A DNA stretch of 64,000 bases from Odiellus spinosus (taxonomy: Eukaryota > Arthropoda > Arachnida > Opiliones > Phalangiidae). Both the position numbers and the translations under genes were made by a program. The notes under the pieces were generated by a model. That model was not told the origin of the DNA, did not search any database, and saw only the letters and a program-made list of their open reading frames with translations. Within the stretch, counting starts at the first letter, position 1, and each line of letters begins with the position of its first letter. The DNA lies in the NCBI GenBank assembly GCA_963920705.1, contig OY987228.1, positions 14,057,187-14,121,186 on the forward strand. Direction: 5' to 3'. Shown one piece after another: positions 23,766 through 36,900 of the stretch.

Positions 23766-24016
23766 GTATAAGCATAGAGACTTTTAATATAGGGAGTGGA
23801 AAGTTGAGGCGAAGATGTAGCTCAAAACAACCGTTGTAAAAGGCCGGGTCGATTTCCGGTATAGCTTTCCTCTAACGCGGGGTGATGTCATGTGACCGGA
23901 AGTTGGCCCGGCCAGTTATTAGCATTGGCAAAGGTTGCTTGGGGAGCTACATCTCGTTTTGCCTTGCCAAAGGCAGGAGTTTCTACTCCCTATATTAAAA
24001 GTCTCTATGGTATAAG
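23766..24016. mobile_element. 237-bp MITE with 7-bp target duplication
   Basis: Element 23773-24009. The first 25 bases (CATAGAGACTTTTAATATAG then GGAGT) equal the reverse complement of the last 25. Flanked by GTATAAG on both sides (23766-23772 and 24010-24016). Subterminal GATGTAGCTC is also inverted. No coding capacity. Confidence 0.88.
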
Positions 24017-26998
24017 TGATAAAAGGGTGTGACGTTGCAAGACACAGCCTGAAATCTACCTATAGGCTATTGGTCATAAGTGTTCACTGCTTTTGACAAA
24101 AGTTATTAAAACAAAACTATGTGTTTAGTGGGAAAAATTGGATTGTGCGTGAAAGTGTCATTGAAAATAGATAAAATTAGAATTATTTTGCCAGCGTTGA
24201 ATTCTCAAATGGGATGAACAGTATCAAAGTGTAATTATTTGCTCTGGTTACTCCGTTGCGTATTGTATACGTGTTATTTAATATCTTCACTCACCAGAGG
24301 AGATTTCTCATTAAGGCCTTATAAAAATCGTTTTTTTCTTCTTCTTAATGTAACATAACCGAAGAAAACTCTAGTATAAGAATGATGAGGTAGAAAAAAA
24401 TATTAAAATTTTCATCACCGAAAAGTGAGGATAAAAAAAAAATACCTTTTAAGAAAGGATTACTATAAGGCCAATGGTTTTACCCTTACTAAGAGTCTGC
24501 TCTCGGGATAAGCATTTTTGAGAAGGCGAAAAGATTTTTCATTATTCATCGAATGAAAAGTCTATAGCTCTTTATATTATATTAGAGTAGAGGGTATAAT
24601 GGTACATTTTGAGTAAAGTGGCAAGGTCTCTGCTGTTCTGAAAGTTTAGAGCAATAGTTACAGGTTTGCGCTGTAATGTAGGAGCAAATATATTAGTTTA
24701 AAACCACGGTAAAACCCACCACCACTCGTAAGGAGTTCAAAATTCGGATAAAGATAATCCAACCTTAATCGCTAAGCCTTATGAATATTACTCGGAAAGG
24801 ATTTAAATCTAAAGATAATTCTATGCCCTAGGTAAATAATTTGTAAACCATGATTAAGGCTAGCTTTTATTTTTGTCGTTTCGGTCAGATAATCCCTATT
24901 TCTTATTGTTCCGCAATAAATATAAATATTTCTAATATTTATCTTAATATGTCTCGGCTGTCTTGCCCAAAATGCCATAATGTAAACATTTTCACTCGCT
25001 CGGTATGGCGATATATACAAAATCGATTTATCGCATTTCTGGGGGCGAGTATAAGAGACTAAAGTGAGGAGTTTTAGCAATAAAGGTGCTCCCTTGATTG
25101 GTTTCTCTTCTAATTTTCACGCAAGACCTGTCAAAAACTTCTAGCCCTTATCGCTTCTCTTTTGAGAGCGCGGCGAGATGAGGAGAGGATCGAGAAGGAG
25201 GGTGGAAAAAGGGCGAACGGTCGTTTCTAATATAAATCCCGCGTGCGTTATTACAAAAGTTCCTCTTCACGGCGTATAGCATTCGATAGATAGGAAATGA
25301 GGCTGGGTGCGCGGCGGTCTAAGGATTTTCGATATCAGAAAGAGAGAGAGAGAGGTTGGACGACACAACGGTCGTTTTTGACGCTATGGTGGTACGACCC
25401 GCTAAGCTTAACAGAGCGTGGGTGTCCCCTAAAACGTATTGTTCGACTCCAGAACTCCATTAATTACGTGTCAAAGTCTCAAAAAGGCGATAAAACCTTT
25501 CTGTTTCGTAGCTCGGCTCAAACCCTAGCGGCTAAGCCTATAAAATCGGAGTTTTGGGTGGGTGACCGCTCGGAGAAAACCCTTTTCAAACCTAAACGCG
25601 CGTTGATGGATTTTTATGGCGGAATATCTCTTCGCGCAACATTGCGTTCAAAGATTCGTCTTATTTGCTTCCGCTCCCTTAAGCGTTTATTTTTCAAGAA
25701 GCTGTTTATAATATAAGATTGTGGGAAAATTTCACGTATTTTTATTTAAAGTTTAGTGTTGTATTTCTGACTATCTCGTAACGTAACTTTTATAGGAATT
25801 GCAAGTTTTATAATTGAAAATTAATTGAATTGAATTCCTAAAATTATCCTGGGCATTCGTCTCCAGTCATTACCATCTTTATCTTTGATTATACCTTGCC
25901 ATTCATTGGTTAAAAGCGTAAACCGCGAGTAAATATGAAACCGAAATTTCGTCGGAGGTATTTTGTGGTATAAAAATATATAAGCATATATCATTCATTT
26001 AAAACTTAAAAGCGGGCTCGGGACTGTTTTCTCTCTGCTCGAATGTAATTTAGAAATTCTAAACGAGACCTTTATTTCGCATTCTGGCGAAATGTCTCTC
26101 TTCCGCGGTAGGTAAGACCAGGGATCGTATACGAGGGAAGAGAATTGAAAGGACTGGAGAGAAAATTAAAACTGTCGTGTTACGTTTTGGAGGGATCGTG
26201 AAGCCACGCCACCTGGGATTCTTGTCTCTTCTCCTTTCTTTTATCAAAGCAAAAGACCACCGCCGCTTTCGTGTCACGCTGCTGGGTGGAAGAACGGGTG
26301 GGGAATGTTTGGTTTCGTGTCGTTGCTCTCTTTTAAAAGTACACGGACATTTCTATCAAGTAGCTCGCTAAAGAGGAATCTTATATACAAGGCGAGGTGG
26401 GGGACCAGGGACACTGGTAGCGAACGAACGAGCGGGTCGGGGAAAAAGAACACCCGCTTTTCCATTAACTTGTCCGAGTTAAACAAATCGGAAACATGGC
26501 AAGAATGATCAAGAAATTTATTCGTGAAATCAGTATGTATAAGTTGGCCCTTTGTTGTACGAGAATGGGTACATAGGAGGGATATTCCTTATAAAAAAGG
26601 CGAGATAAGATGGCTCCAACACTCCGCGCGTGATGTCAGATGTGCCCTGCCTCAAGGAAACCCTGGACGCAAACCTCAAAACGCCCTTCTATTCCAACCC
26701 CGTCCAGTCTTCCGCGATATAAATATTCCATCAAAATTGAGGATACGCCTGTTGCTAGGTATAGGATACGCCACCCTTCACCCTTTTCGCGGGACACGTT
26801 CACTATTGGAATGTTGTATTTATGATAAATACCACGTTTATTTTCGGTCTACAATATTGTATTAATATTGCCTAATGTCCTGACCCATAAAATATTATCG
26901 TGGTTTTTATTTTACATGCATAAATGTTCGTTCAGCATGGGCCAAATCATATTCCTCCCCTTTTATTACATGAAATTACTAAGAAAAGTTGGTATTAT
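24017..26998. other. Intergenic; higher-GC stretch near 25.1-26.8 kb
   Basis: Several overlapping frames on both strands at 25297-26865 reflect lower AT content and CG-rich sequence, not a recognisable protein. A promoter or untranslated exon cannot be excluded. Confidence 0.45.
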
Positions 26999-27376
26999 GT
27001 AAAACTTCACTTCGTCCCAGCCTTGAAAAAGGACATCTTCCTTAGAAACGGGCTCTATTTAAATACCCTACCTGCTCAGAAATTAATTTGCCCCTTTAAA
27101 ATGTCCTTCCCTTATGCACAGAGCCTAGCTTTGACTGTACAAGCTGTTGGTACAACAAAGTTGGTTGGTCAACCTCGTCTACTAAGCTAGAAAAGAAGGC
27201 GACTTTAAAAGGGATTTAAAAAACGCAGATAGTCCCTTTAATGGCTCTTTTTGTTGCTTCCAAGGTTGACAAAAGAATAGATAACACCTATACTTTGACC
27301 CAACCTTGAAAAAAGGCAACATTTTCAATAGAAACTGCTCTTTTTGTTGGTTCCAAGGTTATTTTATAATTTACCA
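26999..27376 (+). repeat. Dimeric CCTTGAAAAAAGG repeat, copy 3, split by a MITE
   Basis: Left part 26999-27062 and right part 27238-27376 together match the dimers at 5.4 and 15.8 kb. The interruption lies between CTAT and TGGCTCTTTTTG. Confidence 0.8.
27059..27241 (+). mobile_element. TTAA-flanked MITE inserted in the dimeric repeat
   Basis: Element 27063-27237 (175 bp) between TTAA at 27059-27062 and 27238-27241. Ends ATACCCTACCTGC and GCAGATAGTCCCT. The same family as 9613-9775 and 13377-13532, with shared TTATGCACA...GCCTAGCTTTGA and GAAGGCGACTTTAAAA. Confidence 0.88.
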
Positions 27377-27764
27377 ACTATTGTTACACGAATGAATAAA
27401 ATAATTAATACATATTTCTCAATGTCCTTTCAAGGGACAACTTTTAAGGGCAATTTTCCCTCGGGATAAAACTTACGAACAAAATAATCAGTTAACTCTA
27501 AAACGATCTTGGCAAATGTATCTCAAATTCTGATGATAATAGAGCTAATTTATGGATTTCACGAGTTTTAGTCATATACTTATTGAATATTGAAACTCGT
27601 ACACATTTTTCTTTAAAATCTCCTTCAAGAGAAAAACGTTACTTTAGTTAGCCTTTCTTTAGTATTATTTTGTACAGTTACTGAAAAAAGTTTTTTTTTC
27701 AAGGTGCTTTTTATGTTCAGCCCTGTTTAGTCATAGTCTCTTCACTCTCTTGTCCGGGCTGTAG

Positions 27765-28059
27765 ATGTAAACAAGGAGGATTAGACAAGGAGAAGAAATG
27801 TGGGTACGGCGCGGTTCCTACTGCGTCGGCCTAAACTCCCACTCTGGGAGAACGGGGGTAGAGACGTTTCGTGGTAAAATGTTGTCGCGTGGGTAAAACG
27901 AATCCTTTATGAGACGCGCTAGCTAGCGACCACGTGACAACAGTTTACCTCGAGAATTTCCTATCCCCCCTTTCCACCCGAGTGGGAGGTTGGCTCTTCT
28001 CTCTCTAACTCAACGCAGCCCCACATTTCCTCTCCTTGTCTAATCCTCCTTGATGTAAA
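27765..28059. mobile_element. 281-bp MITE with 7-bp target duplication
   Basis: Element 27772-28052. Inverted ends begin CAAGGAGGATTAGACAAGGA; the first 22 bases are identical and the similarity goes on to about 33. Flanked by ATGTAAA on both sides (27765-27771 and 28053-28059). No coding capacity. Confidence 0.87.
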
Positions 28060-28990
28060 GTACGCATAGACGTCTCGTTGTCAACATTTGGACTATTTAA
28101 ATCGGTTTTAATTAGTTTTTGTGAAGGTTTTTGTGATTATTGAACACGCATTGGATGCAATCTACAAAAATAGTAAGTTTTTGGTCTAATAAACAATATT
28201 TAAGCATGATTTCAACGAGGTTAAAAGTGAAGTGGCGCGGTTTTTAGGCCTTGTTTTAGGCCTAACATTTTACCGCCGATATCCGAACTTAGCGGAACGG
28301 GGGATATTATTTAGACGGCCGTATTTTTTTTGGCGACCTCATTTTGACCCGTTCGTGTTAGTATCATTTTGTTGGGAATATTATTTTACTCTAGCATTTG
28401 ACCAAGTGCTGTTTTTAGGTTTCTTTAATACGATTCTGTGATTAAGGTTATATAGTTAGAGCGATTTGTGGTCAAATCTCGTACTTCTATGGGGCTTACA
28501 GACACTATCAAGCTTTTATGGGAACAATATCTGAATTATAAATTACCCCAACTCTCCCGTCAGTTCGTTAAGGCTTATAAGAAGAGGGTTTCGGTGGCAA
28601 GTTGACGCCAGATTTCCCCCATTATTTCTAGACTATATACCAAGGCCAAGCCAAAAGCGTATCGTTTACGTACAATATATAGGTTAGGCTTTTGGTGATA
28701 AATGATGAAGACCGCTGCTCGACCTCCTGTTTCCTTTTCTAACGAATGACCCCTCTCCCCGAGCTGGTCCTAACGGCCTATAGTAAAGTGTCAACCGCAA
28801 AAAGCCACTCGTTTGTTTCCTTTGGGACTACAAATATTAATTACCAGATTCCCCAGGACTCTTTATTATAAATATTTTTTAAATTATGCCCTAAACGTTT
28901 GATATTTGGAATTGTTTTTGTAGTGATTTTTATAAGTGTATGTCATAAATATTCTAAAGGATATTTTGGCGCCATGAAGATATTCTTTAG
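28060..28990. other. Intergenic, nothing recognised
   Basis: No supported gene. One plus-strand frame at 28232-28441 is hydrophobic but matches nothing I recognise. Confidence 0.45.
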
Positions 28991-28992
28991 AC

Positions 28993-29193
28993 TGAAAGTT
29001 TTCACTAAATGGGGTAAGTGCCGTTCCCCCCGTGTTGCCAACCTCTTGTGAGTGCAGAGGGAAAGGCTAGAGTTCAGTTTTGAAACTGATCTGTTCTGAA
29101 CTGCACTCACAAGCTCCTGGCAACCTGGCAATGAAAGCAAAGCTGGGTAAGAAGGGTGGAATTTTATTTTGCCCCTTTACTGAAAACTATGTA
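28993..29193 (-). mobile_element. TA-flanked MITE, copy 2
   Basis: Reverse-orientation copy of 7379-7576. The right end keeps ACTGAAAACTATG then TA; the left end has lost its outermost bases. Confidence 0.78.
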
Positions 29194-29894
29194 TAGGAAA
29201 ATAACCAAGATGCTATCTGTATTTTGAAATATTCGGGGAAATGGATTAATGGAATCGCCCAGATCCAGTAGAGTGAAGGGAAAGGGTACCACTCGATGGA
29301 TTCTAAATAGATTTTAAGTTGTTTTGTTTCCTGTAAAGTAGGAGCAGACGATCCTCGCAAAGTGTATGAGGTCCTTATAAGGATTCTTTATGTTAGAATG
29401 AATATGTATTTAGGAAATAGCGTACTAACAAATCACAGACGTAACGAAGCTGAAAGAAAACCAAAATCATCTTTTTTTTTAAACAATCGTGAGATGACGA
29501 TTTTATTTACAAGATTAAATACATAATACGATAATATTTTATATACATTATCGAAAATCAATCTTGACAATATTAATCGCGCGGACAATATTAATTGCCG
29601 AGATAAAACTTGGTAATGAAGGACTAAAAATTAGTCCTTCGGTTTAATAATGTAATTGGAAAAACAAATCTATACAATTAATAATTATAATTGATTTAAA
29701 TCTATGATAAATCTTCGTCAAATTGTTTTTGGCACCGTAAATATAATATTATAGCGTTATAATAAAATAACTTACTATAGAAAATGGAACTATGCCTCGT
29801 CGATAAATGGGGAAAAAATTATCAAATATTTTAATTGAATTTAAGGCTAAATTGAAGCTGAAATTAAATATTATTGGATTAGTTAATAGCGTTG

Positions 29895-29931
<37 letters not shown>

Positions 29932-30718
29932 CATTTGGTTTGAAAAATTAACCTAACTAACCAATTGATTACTAATCACGAACAAAATGTCGAGGGGTCC
30001 GACACTCTTGAATTCCCTGTACACCTGAGTTCACTTAGTTCATCTTTGATAGTACAAAGAGTTCAAACATTTTGTACCCTTGAGTTTCGCGAGTGTCAGC
30101 CCCCTCGCAAAATGTACCTGATTTTATTCCAGGGATGCCGCAGGTCAGGAATAATTTGTAAATAGCGGCCTATATGGCCAATGAATTTTCAATTTTGAAA
30201 AATTTCTTAAAAATTGGTATAAAATAATATCATGTAAAAAAAGCGAATTTTGAATATAAAATTGTATGGGAACCTTGTAATAATAAGCACCGAATCCCAT
30301 AATTTACTGGGCTGGAATTAAATTTTTACAATTTGGAATGAACAGTTAAAAATCAAACGAGAAAAGGATGGTCCCTTGATATAAATTGGTTTAATTATGA
30401 CTTGGAAACAATAATGACGTCACCATTGACGCGCGCAACCATTAATTGCGCGATCTTAATTCATTCTGATAACTTTTATACTCAGATTTTAACAACACCT
30501 AACCCTACTCTTTTTAAGGGATTTCATAATACCAACCCTCATATGAACCGGAAAAAACTTTTACATTAAATCGTAAATTTAACCTCTTTCATTTATCCAT
30601 TAATTTTAAATCTGTCTCTTAACCGGTTTTTCGAATTGAATGTTCACTGGTTTCACTGATTCACTTCCGGAAAGAACTTAAAATAGAATGTATTTACAGG
30701 TATAAAGATATGGCGGCA
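29194..30718. other. Intergenic between transposon relics and the LHFPL2-like gene
   Basis: No gene. It includes a poly-A tract of over 30 bases at about 29895-29929 and otherwise AT-rich unique sequence. Confidence 0.5.
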
Positions 30719-30724
30719 TTTATT
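30719..30724 (-). terminator. Candidate polyadenylation signal of the LHFPL2-like gene
   Basis: TTTATT on the plus strand (AATAAA on the minus strand), about 275 nt after the stop codon at 30998-31000. Confidence 0.35.
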
Positions 30725-30997
30725 TTGATAAACGGGAGTTTTTGATAAACTGGGTTATGTATAAAAAGAAAGTCGAGTTTGTAGAGTTTGTGAATTACGC
30801 GAATTAGGGGATGTTAACGTTAGACGTTTCCCCGGCGTTCGTCGATTTCATTCAATCGCGCGGAATTGCGATATTTTGTTATATATAATTCGAGAAATTC
30901 ACTCGGGTATGTAGAAAGCTGTGCTTGTACAACTCTCCACCGGCCATCTCGGTTCTCTTTTTTTCGATTTGACGGCCACCGGAGAGTTGTCCGGCGA

Positions 30998-33900
30998 TCA
31001 AAGCAGACAGATGAGGTTCTTCCCCTCCAGAATCTCGTCTTGAACTTTGTCGCTCGAGGTGGATATCTCCGCTTGAATTGACAGAACAGAACACACGAAC
31101 GTCACCACCGTGCTGGCTATCGCCAAATAAAACGTCCAACCTATAACAATAACGATAAAGACAAGTTCTTATTTAATAGACAGCTTACAAATACCCCGTT
31201 TATTTAGCCTTATAAGTAAGGTTGGATGGACTAGATATAAAAATTTATGTGTCTATAGAAAATGACAAAAGCCTAAACAACAGGAGAATGTTCCAATTTG
31301 AATTTTGTCATTTTTAGATCAATCCAAAAAGGGGAAAAATAATTTAATCTTATAGATATTTTCGCAATACCAGCCCTCGTATTTTAAAATAAGAGATAAG
31401 CCGAGATATGTCTCTGGAAAATGAAAAATTTCTAAACAAAAAAAAGAATGTTACAATAGATAGTTTTCACTAAAGGGGTAAATGCCAACCACTTGTGAGT
31501 GCAAACTGAAATGGAGAGAAAAGCTACAGCAGTTCAGTTTTGGAACTGATTTGTTCTGAACAGCTCTCACAAGCTCCTGGCAACCTGTAATGAAAGGAAA
31601 GCTGGAAAAATGCTAAATTTATAATCTAAACAAAAGAAGAGTGTTCAAGTTTGGTCATTATGAACAAATATACCAGCGCATAAGATTGTAGGAACTAGAG
31701 ATAAACCCATGCAGTAAATGCTAAATTTCAAAATTCTAAACATAAATCATCCGATAAAACTTATCTTTAAATAGCTAAGTCTGTACTTAGACTTAACACC
31801 CCATAATAGAAGTCTAAATTAGTCTCCGTGTTAAGAAATCGAACCGAAAACCCATACACATTTTTCACGTTTTACTTTTCTCTTTTAAGACTAGCTAGAT
31901 TAATGACTTCATGATTACGGAGAATTCCTTTCCCTCGTACTCTTATCAGTAATTCGGCTTGGTTTGTTATCGGCAAACCCAAGTTCCCTTTTACTCGTTT
32001 AAAAAGATATCTTAGCTAAACCACCGAATGCTGCTGGCGTGCAAAAACGAGGGCGAGAAAAATAGAGGGAAATGACGCGACTAATGGAAAGGTTTTTGCC
32101 CAAAAATGTAAGCCTAAAAAAATTCGTTTCAATACAAGAATTCGGAGCGCGCAAACCTGAAACGTCCATCTATCTCTAATTTAAAAATTTAAGTTTTTGG
32201 AAGGAAAGTTGGGGTTGTATACGCTGCACTCTAGGGAAATCTTCAGGGAATAGGTACATTTAGAATCTGTCTAAGATTGCAGCACGATTTTTTAATATCA
32301 GACGTCCATTACTGAGTCTCGTGCTAAAGGTATTAGATTTAAGTGCTTTCCTGTCAATATGATAACGATTTATAAATCTAATCACTAATTAATTAATTCA
32401 ATCAGAATTCAATTACTCTAATCACGATTGAAACGTAATCGAAACATGATCTAAACTCGATTAATCAATTAAACCACGATTTTAACACGGTTTAATTATT
32501 AAACCATTATTAATAATCAATATAATGACTATTTTATTAATCGAATCAAGATATAAACACGATTAATCAATATATTGACGATTTAATTAATCGAATCACG
32601 ATATAAATACGATTTAATTAATTGAATTGCGATCCAAAGTAATTGTAATTTAATAAAACTAATCTTGATTTTATGTAATTAGGATTTAATCAAACTAATC
32701 TCGATTTAATGTAGATGGGATTTAATCAAGATATTTAATTAAGCTAATCGTAGTTTAAACAAGAGATTTAATTAATTTAATTGTGATTTAAACGAGATAT
32801 TTGATTAATCTATCATTATTCTAATCTTTAATATAATGAAGATCTATTCATTATTTAATCTTGTATCTAATGACGATATATTAATCATTTAATCTAATCA
32901 CAATATATTCAAGCTTGATTTATATTTAATAATTTTAACCCCTTAATAATCAAAAGGCTAATTCCCATAGACAACATGGCGGCTCAAGAGCCAAGATGAT
33001 TTTTTTTTAAATAATTAAAACTTGAAAAGTTTATTTTACTTCGAGTAATGAACTTCTGCTAACATCTCTTTTAAAAACTAATCAGTAAGATAGTCTAGGG
33101 AGTCTATCATACGTCGCCATGAAATCTTCGAGTGCCTCTGGACGTGCGGTATTACTTGTATATTAGGAAGGGTAAAATTTGGGAATGTTTTGGTATATTA
33201 CCTAGAATGCAGTCTCCGAGCATGTAAGGAGCGCTTTTATCTCCGCATACCACTTGGACTCGTTTACTCCCCCAACCAGCGGGATAAAGTACTAGACCCA
33301 GAATATACAGCAAACCTGAAAAAGATATTTAATAGGATTAAAAGTCAGAGGGAGCCAAAGTACTTAGCAGCGAGTAAAGCTCTATTCTCACTAAATCCCA
33401 TCATCGTGGAAACACTAATACATATAGGCCTAGATCTAGTTCACTTTAAAAGCGTAGGGAAAACTGAGGCGGATTAATACGCGATGTTAAACTTCATAAG
33501 GATAAAAGTAGTTTCGCTAACTGATCTATTAACACTGCTGGAGTATACTGCAACCATTTCCTGGTGACAAAAATGCAGTGATTGCAGTTTTGTGGCCTGC
33601 AAGGTGTCACGTGATAGAATTACAAAACTATAGGCTTTTTTATTCCATAGAAAATAGATAATTTAGGTTTTGGTTGATACGAGGCGTTAACCACTTCTTT
33701 AAAATCAGTACACTTGATTTCACGATCACGTCATTGATAACAGCCTAAAGGCTGCAAAATACGTACTTAGTAAATTCTCCAAAATTATGGCATTGTAAAA
33801 TTACTTCTCATTTATGTAATAAAAATCTGAAAATTCGGCTACACTCTACAGTTGAAACACCTTTACAGGGGTCTATAGGAAAAGCATTGGATTCAGAGCC

Positions 33901-36900
33901 CCCGAATGATGGCTTTCCCCAAAATATTTACTTCGATTTTTAAAAACTTTCGTATGCTTATATATCTCAGAAACCTTTTAAAACGTGTACATTTATTAAA
34001 AAAGAAATGTATTTTTTTTTCTTCTTTACCGGAAATAGCTTGCACGGTTCCGGCGATGGTGAAGATGGATTTTTTGGCTATTGAACGCAAACAGCATCCG
34101 AGAACGGAAGCCAGGACCGTAAAGGCCATCAGCGAAAGGCCGCAGGCGAAAAAGACGAGCGATGCTTTCCAAAAATTTGGAAACTCGTCGGACGGCATCC
34201 CGAAACTGGTCACGAATGGAGCGCAATTGTCCGTGAACAACTGGTCGATTTGATGCAACTTCGTACATCGATTATAGATACCTAAAGGCGAAACGTTCGG
34301 TAAGTCAACTCATTCAATTTCCTTATCGTATAGACATATAAGCAATGCGCGTATAATAGGCCAAATTCGAATTCGATTTTGCCGATATCACAAACTAAAG
34401 TTACGTTCACAAGCACTTTGAAACTATTTTGAATGTTTCAACCAACTTTCCATAATTTTATCGTTTGACATAGAATCTCTATAGGCTCTAAAATTACCGT
34501 AATTGGTAAATTACACGGTAATTTACCTGTATTTACGAAATTATTTGTATTTGAATTTCTGTTAATGCGAAATTCCTCTTTCAAACGCTTCAAAATTCTT
34601 ATTCCTGACTAAGTAACCCCTACTCTCGTGCTTTTTGAAAAATGAAATATTTTTTTGGATTATAGGGCAAAGTGGCTCAGACATTAACATGTTTTTAACC
34701 ATGCCAAAAACTAACAACTATTGAAATATAGGCCTGTAGGCGATTTAAAACGTTAAACTTGGACCTCTTTTAGATATTTGTTCATTATTCATCCAAGTTT
34801 TATATTATAAATTACTATTTTGGTAATTTTATCACATCAACCCGTAAATTAACATTACCCTGGTAATTTACGCAACGGAACGGTTCAAAACTGTATTTAT
34901 TAAAGTCTTCGATGCAAACGCGGCTTAATATAGTCACCAAGACTATCGAACCCAAGCTATTTCCCAACCGAAACCCGTAACTGTAGGTCAATTAGTGCGT
35001 TTAAAAGAAATTATGGTGTAATGACGACATATAGCCACGTATTCTCACTTTGATTGGCCTTCGCAGTCTATAGAATCATGGACTTAATAATGGCATAAAT
35101 TATCGATTCTCCGACTAAATTTTGGGTTAATTAACAGAAAATCGCGCAGATTAAGATTTTGTTATGATTAGCTGGTATTCTTTTTTTTAAAGAATTTGAC
35201 GGTTTTAGTGTCAAATATTTATATATATTCCTCCATTTAATGTAGCTTTAAAAACTTTACGAATAACGTTGCCCAAAGCTATCCCCTTTTTTTTAATATA
35301 ATTTACACTTTGAAAAATGAAATTGATCTGTGGTTGCAGTTACAATTTTATTGATATACGGTATTTGGTAAAATATGCCTGGCAGACACTCGTAATCGAT
35401 TGGTTCGTATCAGTTTCGTGAATAATAGTTTTGTCATAAGCTAGTGTTTGAAGATTTATACAAGTCTCCAGGGTTGTCGTAAAAAGGGCCAAAATAAAAA
35501 AAGGTTGGGGGTGGGGAGTGGAGGCTTTGTGTTTGATATTTTTAGGGTTAAACATCAAATTGCGAGAAACATTATATTGTTTTTGCGCCTGCACTGAAAC
35601 CGTATTATCTTTTGGGGATATAAAATAAGTTCTGTCCCAAATACAATTTTTTCTATATTTATTTTATTCTTAAAGAGAGATTGAAACTATATGAAATAAT
35701 CTTGAAATATAGCTTGAAATATTAAAAAGTTTGAATTAGGCTTAGTAAATATTAAATGGTTTGAATTAGGCCTAGTAAATATTAAATGTTTTGCGAATTA
35801 GGCTTAGTAAATATTAAATGTTGCGAATTAGGCTTAGTAAATATTAAATGTTTCGGATTAGGCTTAGTAAATATTAAATTGTTTGAATTAAGCCTAGAAG
35901 CTGACTTATTTAGCAAGTATAAAATGGTTTAAATTAGGATTACCTCTACCAAAGGGATTAAATTCCGCTTAGCGACTATAAAATGGTTTAAATTATTATT
36001 ATCACTAGCGACTATAAAATGAATTATATTAGGATTGTCAACTACAAAATGGATTAAAATCGGCTCCATGACTATAAAATGGTTTAAATTAAGATTACCC
36101 ACTAAAAAAGGGATTAAAATCGGCTTATCGACTATAAAATGGTTTAAACTATAGGCTTAGGAACTATGAAACGGTTTAAGATAGGCTTAAAATTTGTCGT
36201 AGCATTGGGAAAATTGTCGAATGAGGTGTAGCAATTTCAAAATTGTGTCATCATGTTTAATAATGTGAAAAGTAGGGAACAAGGCTTTGCAATTTGAAAA
36301 GCATATGACTTACATGCTTGCGAAAGAGGTTTGAATACATATATTAGATACTCGTTCCCTATTCCTATTTATCGTGAGTTATATAACTATATTTAGAGTG
36401 ACGGACTTTTGATCTTCGTTTCGCACTCTCTTTAATAATAATAATATGAAGGGAAAATACTCCAGTAAAGGTTCAAAATCCGTTAGAGGGCCTGCTTCAC
36501 TTCCAGGCAGCAAAATAGCGGTAATCGCGTGGTCGATGTAAAAAGTCATCAAAAAGGAAAACTCGATGTATTCAGGAAGAAACCGTTCTTTAGTTTTTTT
36601 TTTTATCTTTTTGGGGGTACTCATAGAAAACGAGTAGATGAAGCGTTACTGAGGGCCCGAAGTGGGGATGGAATCGGGCTAGATTCCGCCGTTTTTGTTT
36701 TTGAGGATGCTTTTGGTGGATAAAAAAGAAACGAGCGCGTTTCGCTCCATAAAGGAGTAGAGATCTTAAGGAAAAAGGAAGGAGAAGGAGGAAGAAAAAT
36801 CGAGGAAAACGTTTTTCCGTATAAGATACGTCGTTAGTATTTGGAAGAAAGCCAAAAAAATATTTTCTAGTTCAAGATGAGTTGGTCATATGGGATAATC

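Noticed and set aside
25297..25716. 139-residue plus-strand frame, one of the longest in the window
   Set aside because: Arg/Lys/Leu-rich composition with no recognisable domain, in a higher-GC stretch where long frames arise by chance.
27725..27737. GTTTAGTCATAG left of the 27.8 kb MITE, matching the target site plus end of the 4.36 kb transposon
   Set aside because: The match stops after about a dozen bases and no second end is present, so it is probably chance.
33190..33477. Plus-strand 95-residue frame
   Set aside because: It is the antisense of LHFPL2-like exon 3, which has conserved residues and splice sites on the minus strand.
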